From Iningainema tapete BLCC-T55 (lineage in GTDB: Bacteria > Cyanobacteriota > Cyanobacteriia > Cyanobacteriales > Nostocaceae): a DNA stretch of 64,000 bases. The stretch lies in NCBI RefSeq assembly GCF_014698965.1, contig NZ_JACXAE010000025.1:62001-126000 (forward strand). Direction: 5' to 3'. Every line of letters begins with the position of its first letter. The stretch's first letter is position 1. The position numbers and the translations under genes are program-made. Below, piece after piece: positions 1 to 9,467 of this stretch. Under the pieces are notes generated by a model. That model saw only the letters and a list, made by a program, of their open reading frames with translations. It was not told where the DNA came from and ran no database searches.

Positions 1-1169
1 AGCATTGCAGGTGTGACTGGAATCCACAAACCCCAAGTAGAGAGAAGTAAATAACTGCATCCGATCAAGCTGGCGCTACTAATACTAACAGCGAAAAGAT
101 TTGTGAGGGGAAATTTGGTGATCCTAGCGCAACACATTCCCAAAATACCCCAGCCGATAATCCACACATATTCCCATTTATCCGACCAAGTTGTGATCAG
201 TGGTCTATTGTTAAGTACTGCACTGATAATCTGGGAACAAGCATGAGCCTGAATTTCTACTCCATAAACTTGTCCTGGTGCAGTTCTGTTGCTTGATGGA
301 ATTGCCGAAGTAGTGTTGAAATCTTTAACGCTCGGAGCAATGACTCCAAGTATAACAATGCGATCGCGTACCCAAGACGGATTAAACCGCCCTGTTTTGA
401 CATCACGTAGAGAAATAGTTCTAAATCGCTGTTTACCACTGCGAAAATTTAGCAACAGCTGAACCCCGCCTGCATCTGCTTTTACATACCCCCCAGAGTC
501 TGGTGAAAAACGTGGTAGTTCAGTTTTTCCAAACCTCATCACATTCTTATCTTGCTTACCACTTTGTAGAGTAATACCTTGATGAGCCAAATAAGCTTCT
601 GCTAGACGTATCGTCAGAGAAAATTTATATTCCTTAGTTGTTGGCGATGGAGTTCCTAACAAGCTACGTCTTAGCTTACCGTCTGTATCAATAATTTGGT
701 CTGTAAAACCAACTTGCTTTGGAGGTAAATATCTTGGTGGATCAACTGCATCTGGTAATACTTTCTCGATCGCAATTAGATTTTTACTACGTTGTAATGT
801 TGCCTTCAATTCTTCATAACCTGGGTAAACTGGTATATTCCGATAGGTATCAATACCAATTACTCTCGGCTGATATTTCTGTAATTTCCGTAATATATTG
901 GCAATTTCTCCATCAGGTACTGGGTAAGCTTCTAAACTACGTATATCACCTTCATTAATTCCGACAATCAAAATACGTTCATCGATGGTTTCAGTAGGAC
1001 GCCAACGCAGAAAACTATCAAAGACTAGCCACTCCAGTTCTTGCAGTGAACCAGTCATCCGAGCTACCATTATTAACCCAATGACGACTATTCCTGTGAA
1101 TACACCTACACGCCAAAGGGCTACTTCATCCTTGACTCTTTTCCAGATGCCACGATGCATAAGCTTCAT
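1..1169 (-). CDS. CHASE2-domain sensor protein, C-terminal part cut by window edge
   Basis: The frame reads leftward from an ATG at 1169 to base 1 without a stop, so the 3' end lies outside the window. It begins with a short basic stretch and a membrane segment (about residues 18-36). The extracytoplasmic CHASE2 hallmarks follow: 'LQELEWLVFDSFLRWRP', 'RILIVGINEGD' and, near the end, 'RIVILGVIAPSVKDF' and 'VYGVEIQAHA'. Two further hydrophobic segments occupy the part nearest the edge, as expected for the membrane helices after CHASE2. The output domain (kinase, cyclase or GGDEF in this family) is not visible. It lies downstream of a LuxR-type regulator and a kinase-like gene on the same strand, which suggests one signalling unit. 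The ligand is unknown. Confidence 0.85.
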   Translation of the reverse strand, partial: MKLMHRGIWKRVKDEVALWRVGVFTGIVVIGLIMVARMTGSLQELEWLVFDSFLRWRPTETIDERILIVGINEGDIRSLEAYPVPDGEIANILRKLQKYQPRVIGIDTYRNIPVYPGYEELKATLQRSKNLIAIEKVLPDAVDPPRYLPPKQVGFTDQIIDTDGKLRRSLLGTPSPTTKEYKFSLTIRLAEAYLAHQGITLQSGKQDKNVMRFGKTELPRFSPDSGGYVKADAGGVQLLLNFRSGKQRFRTISLRDVKTGRFNPSWVRDRIVILGVIAPSVKDFNTTSAIPSSNRTAPGQVYGVEIQAHACSQIISAVLNNRPLITTWSDKWEYVWIIGWGILGMCCARITKFPLTNLFAVSISSASLIGCSYLLLSTWGLWIPVTPAM

Positions 1170-1280
1170 GAACTGATAACCAATCAAATTTAATAATAGT
1201 ACCCCCTTTAACAGATACTATTGGTCTATTCCGCTTCCGGATATGTTCACAGTATTTTTACGGAATCTTTGCAAAATCTT

Positions 1281-1309
1281 GTAGAGACGTTCCGCCGGAA
1301 CGTCTCTAC
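1281..1309. repeat. Dispersed palindrome (GTAGAGACG family)
   Basis: A perfect inverted repeat with 14-base arms around one base, starting GTAGAGACG and ending CGTCTCTAC. Relatives occur at 12923-12951, 14995-15022 and 20534-20562. It lies just after the response-regulator stop and could also act as a transcript end. Confidence 0.75.
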
Positions 1310-1320
1310 GGTATTCGCTC

Positions 1321-1995
1321 CTAATCTATTAATCCTTCTTCCCGCGCTCGCATTTCAGTTTGAATGCGGATATTTTTTCCATCCTCAGGATAGACGTCTA
1401 GAGCGTCTTGCAGTTTACTCCAGTAGTGGCGGATCATCCTTTCAGATACATTCATACGTTCAGCGATGGACTTATCTTGTAATCCTTCTTCAAATGCTAG
1501 AGTTAACACCTTGAGCCACTCTGGTTTAACTTCTAATCCTCTTATTCCTTTGATATCTTTAGTGTGGGTAAGTCCTTGTAATGCCCAATCTACTCTAGTC
1601 AACATTTCTTGACTAGGAAGGCTCTTATCAGCAACTGTAAAACCTCCTTTGTGAGCATCAATTTCCGGTCTAATCCGCACAAGTGTTTTGACGTGAGCGC
1701 TTTGGACTACTATATTCAAGGTGGGATATTTTGTCATCAAAGTCCTGATCAGTTGAATACCTGTCTCTGTACGTGCTGTCGCTTTAGGATATTCCGGAAT
1801 CGAAATATCTGTAACAACTATGTCTGGTTGGGAGTCTGCTACTTGATTGATTACAGTTTCCGCAGTCTGAGCAGTGCTAATATCAGCATCTGGGTATTTT
1901 CTACGTAGAATTGGCACTGTACCTGCTAATACTGACTCATGATCATCAATGACAAGAATTTTTAGTAATGCTTTCTCTAATAAGCCTTGGCTCAT
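1321..1995 (-). CDS. LuxR/NarL-type two-component response regulator
   Basis: A 224-residue cytoplasmic regulator. The receiver domain spans roughly residues 10-140, with the acidic pair in 'VIDDHES', the phospho-acceptor Asp in 'VVTDISIPEY' (about D63) and the conserved Lys in 'VADKSLP'. A helix-turn-helix lies at about 160-200 ('DKSIAERMNVSERMIRHYW'). The ATG at 1995 is chosen because GGAGA lies six bases before it; a GTG lies one codon earlier. It sits 31 bases after a kinase-like gene and upstream of the CHASE2 gene. Its position next to the peptide exporter makes it a candidate regulator of export or of the peptide array, but that is inference. Confidence 0.88.
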   Translation of the reverse strand: MSQGLLEKALLKILVIDDHESVLAGTVPILRRKYPDADISTAQTAETVINQVADSQPDIVVTDISIPEYPKATARTETGIQLIRTLMTKYPTLNIVVQSAHVKTLVRIRPEIDAHKGGFTVADKSLPSQEMLTRVDWALQGLTHTKDIKGIRGLEVKPEWLKVLTLAFEEGLQDKSIAERMNVSERMIRHYWSKLQDALDVYPEDGKNIRIQTEMRAREEGLID

Positions 1996-2026
1996 CACTA
2001 TTCTCCAAGTTTACTACTCTATGTCT

Positions 2027-2734
2027 CTACCAAAAGAAGTACCAAGCGACGCTTAAATTATTGTTACGGCAGAAGCATTTTCCTGATGTTAAAACTCGAA
2101 AGGAATCGCTGAGATATCCTAACTCTGGGATATTGGAATGAAATTCAAGTGTAGATTCATCAGGATAAGTAATTTCTACCAAGAGCTGACGAATATTTTC
2201 TTGCTGCTTTAAATTAATATATATTGAAATTTGCGTCAAAACTTGCGGCAAAGTTATTCTGAGCAATTCTTCTAAGGTGCTTAAAATTACTATGCAGCGT
2301 TCTGCTGGTTCGTCCCGCCAATAGGAAGGAACGTCCATTTTAAAATATATGTGAGGATGGGATGCTACCCACGGTTGTAATAATAGTTCGATCGCCAACG
2401 GCAAACCTTCTGGTAGGTATGCTGAAAATAAGCGATCGCTCAATTGCGCCAAGGAAAGATGAAAATTATTGATTTTATTTAAACATTCTTGAGTATGGTC
2501 AAACGATAGCTCTAAGCTTTCTACTGGCAATAACTCCAAGTTACGACGGATTGTAAAGGATTCTTGCAGTAAGTCGTCTCTAATTTTCTCGGCTTCAGCA
2601 AAAAGTTTCATAGATTGTCTATCAGACCACCATCTTAACGCTTGTTGAGTTTTCACGTAAGAAGAGAAAAACCAAACAAGGGTCATGATGTAGATAATTA
2701 AAACTATGATTTGAGTACACAACTGGTAGATCAC
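2027..2734 (-). CDS. Membrane-anchored, degenerate histidine-kinase-like protein
   Basis: A 235-residue protein with one N-terminal membrane helix (about residues 6-26) and a helical stretch at about 40-110 that resembles the dimerisation region of NarL-type kinases. An ATPase-like segment with 'VILSTLEELLRITLPQVLTQI' follows. The usual phospho-accepting His motif is absent; the matching stretch reads 'EKIRDDLLQESFTIRRN'. Clear N- and G-boxes are also missing. It directly precedes a LuxR-type response regulator, the usual place for a cognate kinase, so it may be a pseudokinase or a strongly diverged sensor partner. Family assignment is tentative; gene reality is supported by length and operon position. 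Confidence 0.6.
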   Translation of the reverse strand: MIYQLCTQIIVLIIYIMTLVWFFSSYVKTQQALRWWSDRQSMKLFAEAEKIRDDLLQESFTIRRNLELLPVESLELSFDHTQECLNKINNFHLSLAQLSDRLFSAYLPEGLPLAIELLLQPWVASHPHIYFKMDVPSYWRDEPAERCIVILSTLEELLRITLPQVLTQISIYINLKQQENIRQLLVEITYPDESTLEFHSNIPELGYLSDSFRVLTSGKCFCRNNNLSVAWYFFW

Positions 2735-3012
2735 AAGTATATTACTACGTTAGCTGTTTTCTTATAGTAGGGAAAAAAACTAGGTAGTGCATGGCTTGTT
2801 TGTGCCAAATAAATTGTCTAAATCGGACAAAAGAATGCCAAAAATGTGCAATTGTCACTTCCGAAAACTGCAACTGATGAATTACGCAGAAACAAAACTT
2901 GCTTATTCACGTATACATAATAACATGTTATTCCCGCAATAACCATTAAATTTGCTCATAAACAAAGTCCGCGAACACAGACTTTGTTCTCAAGGCGTGT
3001 TCTGTGAGCAAA

Positions 3013-4422
3013 TTACAAATCACTAATTATCCTTGCTTTTCTCAACAGGAATTGCATAGCTGTCTCTTCTTTGGAAATAATTTCAGCTGCGGCATTCATA
3101 CCGGCTTGAATTTTGCATGTACGCCCAAATTGTCCAAAAGAATTACTATCTGGCTTGATTGTAGCCTCATAATAGCTTGCACTAGGAGTAGTGGTAGCTG
3201 ATGTTGCACCTGTATTGTTAGCTTGAGGTGAAATTGCATCTGGAGAAACATAGCTGACAACACCTTTTAAGGTACCGTAATCAGGATAAGGGCATGCATC
3301 AAGGCGCAAAGATACTTTTTGCCCAACGGCGACATGTTTAATGTCCGAAGTCGGAACTATTGATTTTATGATTAGAGGTGCGTTTTGAGGTAAAATCTCA
3401 GCAATTCCTTCTGACGCACGTACCACTTGACCTGGGTTGCGCAGATTAAGTTTCACAACAGTGCCATCACTGGTAGCACGAATTACACTATCACCAATTT
3501 TGAGCGCATTTTTTTGCAGTTCTTTTTGAGATTGTACGACTTGATTGCGCATTTCAATGCGACGCTGAATTAAAGCGTTTTTCTCTCTTATAAATGCAGC
3601 GACGCTGGATAAACCTTTAGCGGATTCTTGGGCAATTCTTTCTTGGGCAATCGCTACGGTTGCTTTACTGGGGTTAAGGACTGATTTAGCAGTTTGCAGG
3701 CTTGCTCTGGCTATATCCACAGCTTTTTGTTGAGCTTCAAGCAGTGATTCTGCTTGAGAAACTGCTAATTTTTTTTGTTCATATTGAAGTTGTGCAACTG
3801 CCCCTTCTCCTACCAGCGTAGAATAGCGTTCGCTTTCAGTTTTCGCATATTCTAAATCTGCTTTAGCCTTTTGTAACTCTGCCTCAGCTTTTTGCAAATT
3901 TGCTTGCGCTGCCAATGAATCGCTTTGAGTTTTTACTTGCTCATTTTGATATTCCCGTTGATTGCGTGCTAAATCAGCTTTAGCTGAAGAAATTGTTCTA
4001 TCTACTATTTGTTTTTCCGCTGCAATCTGGTTATCTAAAGCTTGAAGTTGGGCATTAATTTGGATTAGCTGTAAATTGCCTTCTTGAATACTACTACGTA
4101 GTTGGTTATTTTTTATATTTAATTCCACGTCATCTAGACGAGCAATTACATCCCCTTGTTTAACAGTTTGATTTTCTTTTATATAAATACTTTTTATCGT
4201 TCCATCAATTAACGGTTGTACCAATCGGGTTTCCCCAATAGGGCGAACAGATGCAGGTGCTTTCACCGTTACATTATATTTCACCGATGAAGCAAGGCTA
4301 ATTGCAGCGCCAACAGTCCCAATTAAAGTTATGCCAGCTAAAGATGTCCAAGGACTAACGGGAGGAAGAAAATCGCTACTTTTAACAGAGGGTAGAGCTC
4401 TTTGATTTTCAGTATAAAGCAT
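3013..4422 (-). CDS. HlyD-family membrane-fusion protein for peptide export
   Basis: A 469-residue periplasmic adaptor. One membrane helix (about residues 26-46) is followed by a lipoyl-type half-motif ('IDGTIKSIYIKENQTVKQG', about 72-90), a long Ala/Gln/Lys-rich coiled coil (about 100-310), the second lipoyl half ('VIRATSDGTVVKLNLRNPG') and a beta-barrel domain to about 440. Proteins of this type bridge an inner-membrane ABC exporter to the outer membrane. It lies 128 bases downstream of a C39-peptidase ABC transporter on the same strand and is almost certainly its partner. The cargo is most likely the double-glycine peptides encoded at 8.5-18.8 kb. Confidence 0.93.
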   Translation of the reverse strand: MLYTENQRALPSVKSSDFLPPVSPWTSLAGITLIGTVGAAISLASSVKYNVTVKAPASVRPIGETRLVQPLIDGTIKSIYIKENQTVKQGDVIARLDDVELNIKNNQLRSSIQEGNLQLIQINAQLQALDNQIAAEKQIVDRTISSAKADLARNQREYQNEQVKTQSDSLAAQANLQKAEAELQKAKADLEYAKTESERYSTLVGEGAVAQLQYEQKKLAVSQAESLLEAQQKAVDIARASLQTAKSVLNPSKATVAIAQERIAQESAKGLSSVAAFIREKNALIQRRIEMRNQVVQSQKELQKNALKIGDSVIRATSDGTVVKLNLRNPGQVVRASEGIAEILPQNAPLIIKSIVPTSDIKHVAVGQKVSLRLDACPYPDYGTLKGVVSYVSPDAISPQANNTGATSATTTPSASYYEATIKPDSNSFGQFGRTCKIQAGMNAAAEIISKEETAMQFLLRKARIISDL

Positions 4423-4550
4423 AAGTGTTACGTAGTATTAAGGGAATTGAGAATTGGGTCATGAGCAATGTAATTAATTTATCGCCCTTAACGCAGTTAT
4501 TCCTCAAGTCGGGAAACCCGCCCAAGGCAATGGCTTCCCCAGAAAACATT

Positions 4551-6701
4551 TTAAGGAGTTAAAAAATCTAAATGATCTCCTGGTTTTGATCGTAACTCCT
4601 CCAATGTACCTTGAAGTTTTAACTTACCCTGATCTATCAATACAATCCAATCAGCCCGGTTAATTACCCTGGGGCGGTGGGTAATCATAATCGTGGTTTT
4701 GCCCCGACGATGGTGCAATAATTTATCCAACACAATGGTTTCACTTACTGGATCTAATCCTGCGGTAGATTCATCTAAAATTAGAACTGCTGGATCTGTA
4801 ACAATTGCTCTGGCTATTGCCAGTCTTTGACGTTGCCCACCAGATATATTTGCACCAAATTCACCTAATATAGTTTGATATTTATCAGGCAATTTACTGA
4901 TAAAGTCATCAGCTTCAGCTATTTGGCAAGCTTTGACAATCTGCTCAAAAGTTACATGAGGTGCTCCTAAGCGAAAGTTTTCAATAATAGAACGACTCCA
5001 AAAGTGAGCGTCTTGGGGGACTAAAACCACTTGTTGACGGAGGCTATCTAGTGAAAGGTCATCTAGGTTATATATTCCAATTCGGATATTACCTGATTTT
5101 ATAGCGTATAGCCCAGCAATTACTTTAGCAAGGCTGCTCTTACCACAACCAGATTTACCTATTAGAGCAACAACTTTACCACCGGGAATTGTCAAAGTAA
5201 AATCTTCAAGTAAGTCAACTCGACCTGCGTAGTGAAAGTTAATGTTTGTACAAACAATGTCGGCATCACCCTGTAGTTCAACAAATTGCTTTTTGCTGTC
5301 GCCTTCATTTTCTGGAGTAGCGTCTATAACTTCTGTCAAGCGTTGTGTAGCAGTTTGCGCCCGAGTAAATTCATCAACAAAACCGATTACAGTACTAATA
5401 AAGCTGATAAAGTTGCCGTTCATTGAGTTAAAGGCAAATAGTTGCCCAATACTCAAATTTTCTGCTGGGTTAATTACCAAATTACCGCCTACCCACAGCA
5501 AAATTACACCACCAATAGTAGAAACAAAACCAGAGAAGGTACTGTTGATAATGCTAATTTGAATTGTCCGGAGTGTGAGGTTAGCAAGCCGACTAAATCG
5601 GTTTTGAAACTCCTCCCAAAACTGTGGTGCAGCTGTGGTACTTTTGAGGGTCAGTGCGCCTTTAAATGTTTCTACTAAAACACCTTGGGTTTCTGCTTCT
5701 GTAATTAATAGTTCACGAGTTTTTTGCTGCAAAGTTGGCTGAAACACAACTGTAGATCCCGTCATGATCACAGATATGATCACAGCTACTACTGTCAGTT
5801 TCCAACTGTAAAAAACCATTAAAGCCAAAGAAACTACCGCAATAAAAAAACTGCTGGGCAGACTCACAACTACGCCAGCAACTATGCTATTGATTTGGTT
5901 AATATCTCGCAGACGGCTAACAATTTCCCCACTTCGACGTGCTTCGTAATAAGAAAGAGGTAATCGGAGAATTTGCCGTCCAAATTCCAAGACTAGCCCT
6001 AGTTGTAATCTTTGTGCAAAATGAGCAATTAAGTTAGACTGCACCCACGAAATGCTACTAGAAATAAAATTCATCACCATCACGGCGATCGCCACACTAG
6101 TCAGCAGCTTAGTATCACCCCTCACTAGCACGTCATCTGTGAGAATTTGCATCAAAAAAGGCGAAGCTAATGATAGCAATCCCAGGATCAGGTTTAGGGG
6201 TAATGCTTGCGCTAAAATATTGCGAAAAATCCAGACGCGCTGAAAAAACCGGAAAATGCCACCAACTTGATCATCTTCTTGGGCTAAGAAGCGAACTGGA
6301 TCTGGCTCTAGCAGAAGCATCATCCAATCTGTCCAAGCCTCTTCTAAATCTTTTTTCGACAGATAACGGATGCCGATTGCCGGATCTGCTACTACGTATT
6401 TTTTCCCTTTCTTTCCGTATAAAACTACCCAATGATAACCCTTCCAGTGAATAATTGCTGGTAAGGGCGCTTCATTAATTCGATCTAATAGAGCTGCCGA
6501 TGTTTTTACTGGGCGTGCATTGAAACCAAGATTTTCTGAACCCCTTCTTAACCCTAATAAAGTTGTGCCTGTTTGTCCGGTGCCTACTAATTCTCGGACG
6601 TGACTTATAGTGAAGTTACGCCCATAATGTTTGGATACGGAAGCCAGACAAGCTGCACCGCAGTCTTCTTCACTAGATTGTAAAACATAAGAATATTTCA
6701 T
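4551..6701 (-). CDS. Peptidase-C39 ABC exporter (bacteriocin-type processing and export)
   Basis: A 716-residue transporter with three parts. The N-terminal C39 cysteine protease (1-130) shows Gln8, Cys14 in 'EEDCGAAC', His90 in 'GYHWVVLYG' and Asp106 in 'VADPAIG', so all catalytic residues are present. The membrane domain spans about 165-450. The ATPase has Walker A 'GKSGCGKSS' (515-523), signature 'ISGGQRQR' (619-626), Walker B 'VLILDE' (639-644) and the switch His at 675. Such exporters cut leaders after a Gly-Gly and export the core. The many V(S/C)GG leaders encoded a few kilobases away fit this specificity. It is followed by the HlyD-type adaptor on the same strand. Confidence 0.95.
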   Translation of the reverse strand: MKYSYVLQSSEEDCGAACLASVSKHYGRNFTISHVRELVGTGQTGTTLLGLRRGSENLGFNARPVKTSAALLDRINEAPLPAIIHWKGYHWVVLYGKKGKKYVVADPAIGIRYLSKKDLEEAWTDWMMLLLEPDPVRFLAQEDDQVGGIFRFFQRVWIFRNILAQALPLNLILGLLSLASPFLMQILTDDVLVRGDTKLLTSVAIAVMVMNFISSSISWVQSNLIAHFAQRLQLGLVLEFGRQILRLPLSYYEARRSGEIVSRLRDINQINSIVAGVVVSLPSSFFIAVVSLALMVFYSWKLTVVAVIISVIMTGSTVVFQPTLQQKTRELLITEAETQGVLVETFKGALTLKSTTAAPQFWEEFQNRFSRLANLTLRTIQISIINSTFSGFVSTIGGVILLWVGGNLVINPAENLSIGQLFAFNSMNGNFISFISTVIGFVDEFTRAQTATQRLTEVIDATPENEGDSKKQFVELQGDADIVCTNINFHYAGRVDLLEDFTLTIPGGKVVALIGKSGCGKSSLAKVIAGLYAIKSGNIRIGIYNLDDLSLDSLRQQVVLVPQDAHFWSRSIIENFRLGAPHVTFEQIVKACQIAEADDFISKLPDKYQTILGEFGANISGGQRQRLAIARAIVTDPAVLILDESTAGLDPVSETIVLDKLLHHRRGKTTIMITHRPRVINRADWIVLIDQGKLKLQGTLEELRSKPGDHLDFLTP

Positions 6702-7452
6702 AATGCCACAATGCTTGTCTTAATTTCCCTATCACTCATTTCAATATTTCTGTAGAGTTTGAATATTATTGGTGAAACACCCTATCATTATAAATTGCCC
6801 ACACCTATTTTCAGGTGGGGCTAACTATAAAAATCAGCAAAGGAGTTAGGAGAGTATTTTTATTTCTTGGTAGTTTATTATTACATTTAAGTTATTCCAC
6901 AACTAGAGAAATAAAGTCATACTACCCTCTAAGATTATATTACCTAAGATAAGAATATTATGTTACATTTTTCGATGAGCAAAATTTCCCTGAGTACATG
7001 AACTATCTTTCATTAATTTTTAATTACCTCTTAACCTGACGTTTTTTACTTTCTTGGTCAAAAACTAACGCCCGCTCCCTGGCAGACTAAGTTTACTTTC
7101 AATTTAACATGTAATTGTAAAATTTATTACTAGCACCTCAATTAAATAAGTAAGTATTCTGGTCAAAACTTACCCTGGGTTTTCAAAGTTGATAATATCA
7201 GACTCTTATTTTGTTAGATCCGTAAATCGACAGTTTTTCTCTCCAAACAATAAAATATCACAATATGTAGCAATGAGGATAACAAAACATTCGGGAATTT
7301 CGGAGCAGAATTTACCAACTTCACAAACTTTTCATATTTTATTTACACGTATAAAAATAAACTGGCAGTTAAATGAAGATTTTATGAGTTTGTGACCATT
7401 ATTACCCAATTTATGGTATTTTTTTACACATAAGCACAAATAAGAGGTACTT
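6702..7452. other. Divergent intergenic region, no gene seen
   Basis: About 750 AT-rich bases lie between the leftward exporter gene and the rightward DUF192 gene, so both promoters should be here. A small inverted repeat (6797-6821, GCCCACACC...AGGTGGGGC) resembles the hairpin at 27337-27359. A 68-codon plus-strand frame at 7189-7395 shows no recognisable features. No operator could be picked with confidence. Confidence 0.5.
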
Positions 7453-8199
7453 ATGACTATTAAAATCGCCGATCTATGGATAAAATTTGCTCTGAGTGCA
7501 GGGTTGATCTTCTTTGGACAGTCTACAGTAATGGCTCAGTCAAATTCAGCACAGGTTTTACCAATTTCAGCTACGGCTGAGATAGCCGGTCAAACCTTTG
7601 ATCTAGAAGTTGCTCTAACTCCCGAACAACAGGCTATGGGATTGATGAATCGAACCTTTTTGCCTGACAATCGGGGATTGCTGTTTCCCTTTAATCCACC
7701 TCAACCTGCAAGTTTTTGGATGAGAGATACACCAATCCCCTTGGATATAATTTTTCTGCTGAATGGGACGGTGTTGGACATTGCACGGAACCTTCAACCC
7801 TGCCTCACAGAGCTTTGTCCCAGTTACTTACCAGCATTTGAAATTAACGAGAACACCACTGATATAGGGATTGACGACATTTTTATTTTTCAGTCAGAAC
7901 CACAGGGTATCTCAGATACGATTAAACTACCACAAAACATTTTCTTAGCACCCGTCGATCAAGTGATTGAGGTGCGAGGTGGACGTACAAGTGAACTGGG
8001 ACTGCAAAAGGGTGAGTCTGTGGCAGTACGTCCAGTGTCTGAATCTTCTTCATCTATACAAAATAGACCAACAAACGAAATAACGGAAGTGCCTGAATCT
8101 CCTTTCTCTGTTTGCACACTAGCGTTGGGTGCTTTGGGTGTGGGTTGGCTATTTAAACGCAAACAAAATCGACTTTCTAAAGTTAAGAGCTGTATTTGA
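7453..8199 (+). CDS. Secreted DUF192-family protein with PEP-CTERM-like tail
   Basis: A 248-residue protein. A signal peptide (about 1-28, ending 'STVMA') precedes a DUF192 domain at about 48-185, shown by 'LTPEQQAMGLMNRTFLP', 'FPFNPPQPASFWMRDTPIP' and 'LDIIFLLNGTVLDIAR'. The C-terminus has the layout of a PEP-CTERM sorting signal: 'VPESPFS', a hydrophobic stretch 'LALGALGVGWLF', then basic 'KRKQ'. The motif reads PES rather than PEP, so it is atypical. DUF192 has no firmly established function. It lies between the exporter operon and the peptide array but on the opposite strand, so any functional link is only positional. Confidence 0.85.
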   Translation: MTIKIADLWIKFALSAGLIFFGQSTVMAQSNSAQVLPISATAEIAGQTFDLEVALTPEQQAMGLMNRTFLPDNRGLLFPFNPPQPASFWMRDTPIPLDIIFLLNGTVLDIARNLQPCLTELCPSYLPAFEINENTTDIGIDDIFIFQSEPQGISDTIKLPQNIFLAPVDQVIEVRGGRTSELGLQKGESVAVRPVSESSSSIQNRPTNEITEVPESPFSVCTLALGALGVGWLFKRKQNRLSKVKSCI

Positions 8200-8348
8200 A
8201 TCCGAAAATAACTAACGGTAGAATTAACACGCACATTCAGTGTTAAAACTAACCTATCCTGTATAACTCTTACTGTAAGGTTTCTACGTTGGATTGCGAT
8301 CGCCTACCAATATTAATCGGTTACTAGTGCTAAAGCGAATATTCCCTC

Positions 8349-8403
8349 AACCCCCCTTAAAAAGGGAGTTTGATGCCCCCCTTCAAAAGGGGGGTTGGGG
8401 GGA
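8349..8403. repeat. C/G-run palindromic repeat
   Basis: Runs of C and G form nested inverted repeats (CCCCCCTTAAAAAGGG followed by CCCCCCTTCAAAAGGGGGG). A related element lies at 21212-21249. The rest of 8200-8472 shows no gene. Confidence 0.7.
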
Positions 8404-8472
8404 TCAAATATTAACCGAGAAGTATTGGATCGTCCACTACCCTTGATCTTAATTTCGTCTCATCCATAAAAA

Positions 8473-8505
8473 AATACTGAAACATTAGAGTAATGTCTCA
8501 GTATT
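8473..8505 (-). terminator. Hairpin terminator after the first peptide gene
   Basis: Arms AATACTGA-ACATTA and TAATGT-TCAGTATT around a 3-base loop, flanked by an A run on the plus strand, which reads as a T run at the 3' end of the minus transcript. It belongs to the shared TACTGGAACA-like hairpin set of this array. Confidence 0.8.
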
Positions 8506-8572
8506 TTTTAGATTATTGTGATTTGGAATTGGAAATATTCTTGTGCTATGACTGCACTACTTCCAATTTAAA

Positions 8573-8833
8573 CTATACCCTAACAGGTATATTAATTAGT
8601 ACGGGAGCTGCGGGAGCTGCGGGAGCTGCGGCGCCACTAGAGGTGAAGAGTGCTCTGTTGAAGGCTTGGTTAACTACGTTGGTAGTTACGCCACCATTAA
8701 ATACTGCACCTGCACCGATTACAAATAGGTATGTATTGAGGTCAAAGTTAACTGTTGATTGACCACCACTGACTAGAGCAGATTCTTCTGCTGTAACTTC
8801 TGTGTACAAAGAGATTTCTGTGTTAGCTTCCAT
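8573..8833 (-). CDS. Double-glycine peptide precursor, VNFDLN family, with Ala/Pro extension
   Basis: An 86-residue precursor. The 24-residue leader ends 'EESALVSGG' and the core begins 'QSTVNFDLNTYLFVIGAGA'. Its body matches the array's conserved core ('FNGGVTTNVV', 'ALFT') but the C-terminus is extended by an Ala/Pro-rich tail ending 'INIPVRV'. That tail is encoded by three 9-base repeats (GGGAGCTGC at about 8601-8627 on the plus strand). It is likely a member of the cyanobacterial CTB-type bacteriocin family, processed after Gly-Gly by a C39 exporter. AAGGA precedes the ATG at a usual distance. Biological activity is unknown. Confidence 0.85.
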   Translation of the reverse strand: MEANTEISLYTEVTAEESALVSGGQSTVNFDLNTYLFVIGAGAVFNGGVTTNVVNQAFNRALFTSSGAAAPAAPAAPVLINIPVRV

Positions 8834-9050
8834 GATTAATTCCTTGGTAGTTGCAATTAATTTGCTTTGTTGTAAGTATGTTAGCTGTTAGAGCTTATAC
8901 TGTGATTTCTGCCATGAACATACTTGTTATCCCTGGCATTACTTCACACTAAATATAATGAGCCAAAAACTGGATCATTATACTTAATGTCTTATGACTG
9001 ACTTGCTTTAGGTTTCGTCAGAAGTCTTCAGAACTGTTCCTAAGCTTTGA

Positions 9051-9254
9051 TTAGAAGCTCTGAGTAAACAGCGCTCTGTTGAAGGCAATGTTAACTACGT
9101 TGGTAGTTACGCCACCATTAAATACTGCACCTGCACCGATAACGAACAGGTAAGAGTTAAGGTCAAAGTTAACTACAGTTTGACCACCGCTGATGATTTC
9201 AGCCTCTTCAACGGTAATTTCACTGTACAAAGAAATTTCTTGGTTAGCTTCCAT
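9051..9254 (-). CDS. Double-glycine peptide precursor, VNFDLN family
   Basis: A 67-residue precursor. The leader (1-24) ends 'VEEAEIISGG', with Ile in place of the usual Val before Ser-Gly-Gly. The 43-residue core contains 'VNFDLNSYLFVIGAGAVF' and ends 'RALFTQSF'. The core is hydrophobic with a small-residue patch (GAGA, NGG) and no Cys, so no lanthionine or disulfide chemistry is implied. It is closely related to its two neighbours on either side, which marks it as a local duplicate. CAGG precedes the ATG. Confidence 0.85.
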   Translation of the reverse strand: MEANQEISLYSEITVEEAEIISGGQTVVNFDLNSYLFVIGAGAVFNGGVTTNVVNIAFNRALFTQSF

Positions 9255-9467
9255 GGTTCAATCAACCTGAGTTTACTATCACTTTTTTCGATTGATATGT
9301 TCATTTTCTACATCTTTCTCTTATCTATAACAGATGCAAAAATGAACATACCCAAGAGCACAAACACTAAATAGGTTGTCCTAGTCTCTAGAACTTCTCT
9401 ATCGCTCTATTATTTCTCAGTCATTTCTGGCTGTTCAGAAAAACCTAGAATCTTTTCTAAGCTTTGA

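Noticed and set aside
7189-7395. A 68-codon plus-strand frame upstream of the DUF192 gene
   Set aside because: No ribosome site, biased AT-rich composition like the surrounding spacer, and no recognisable motif.
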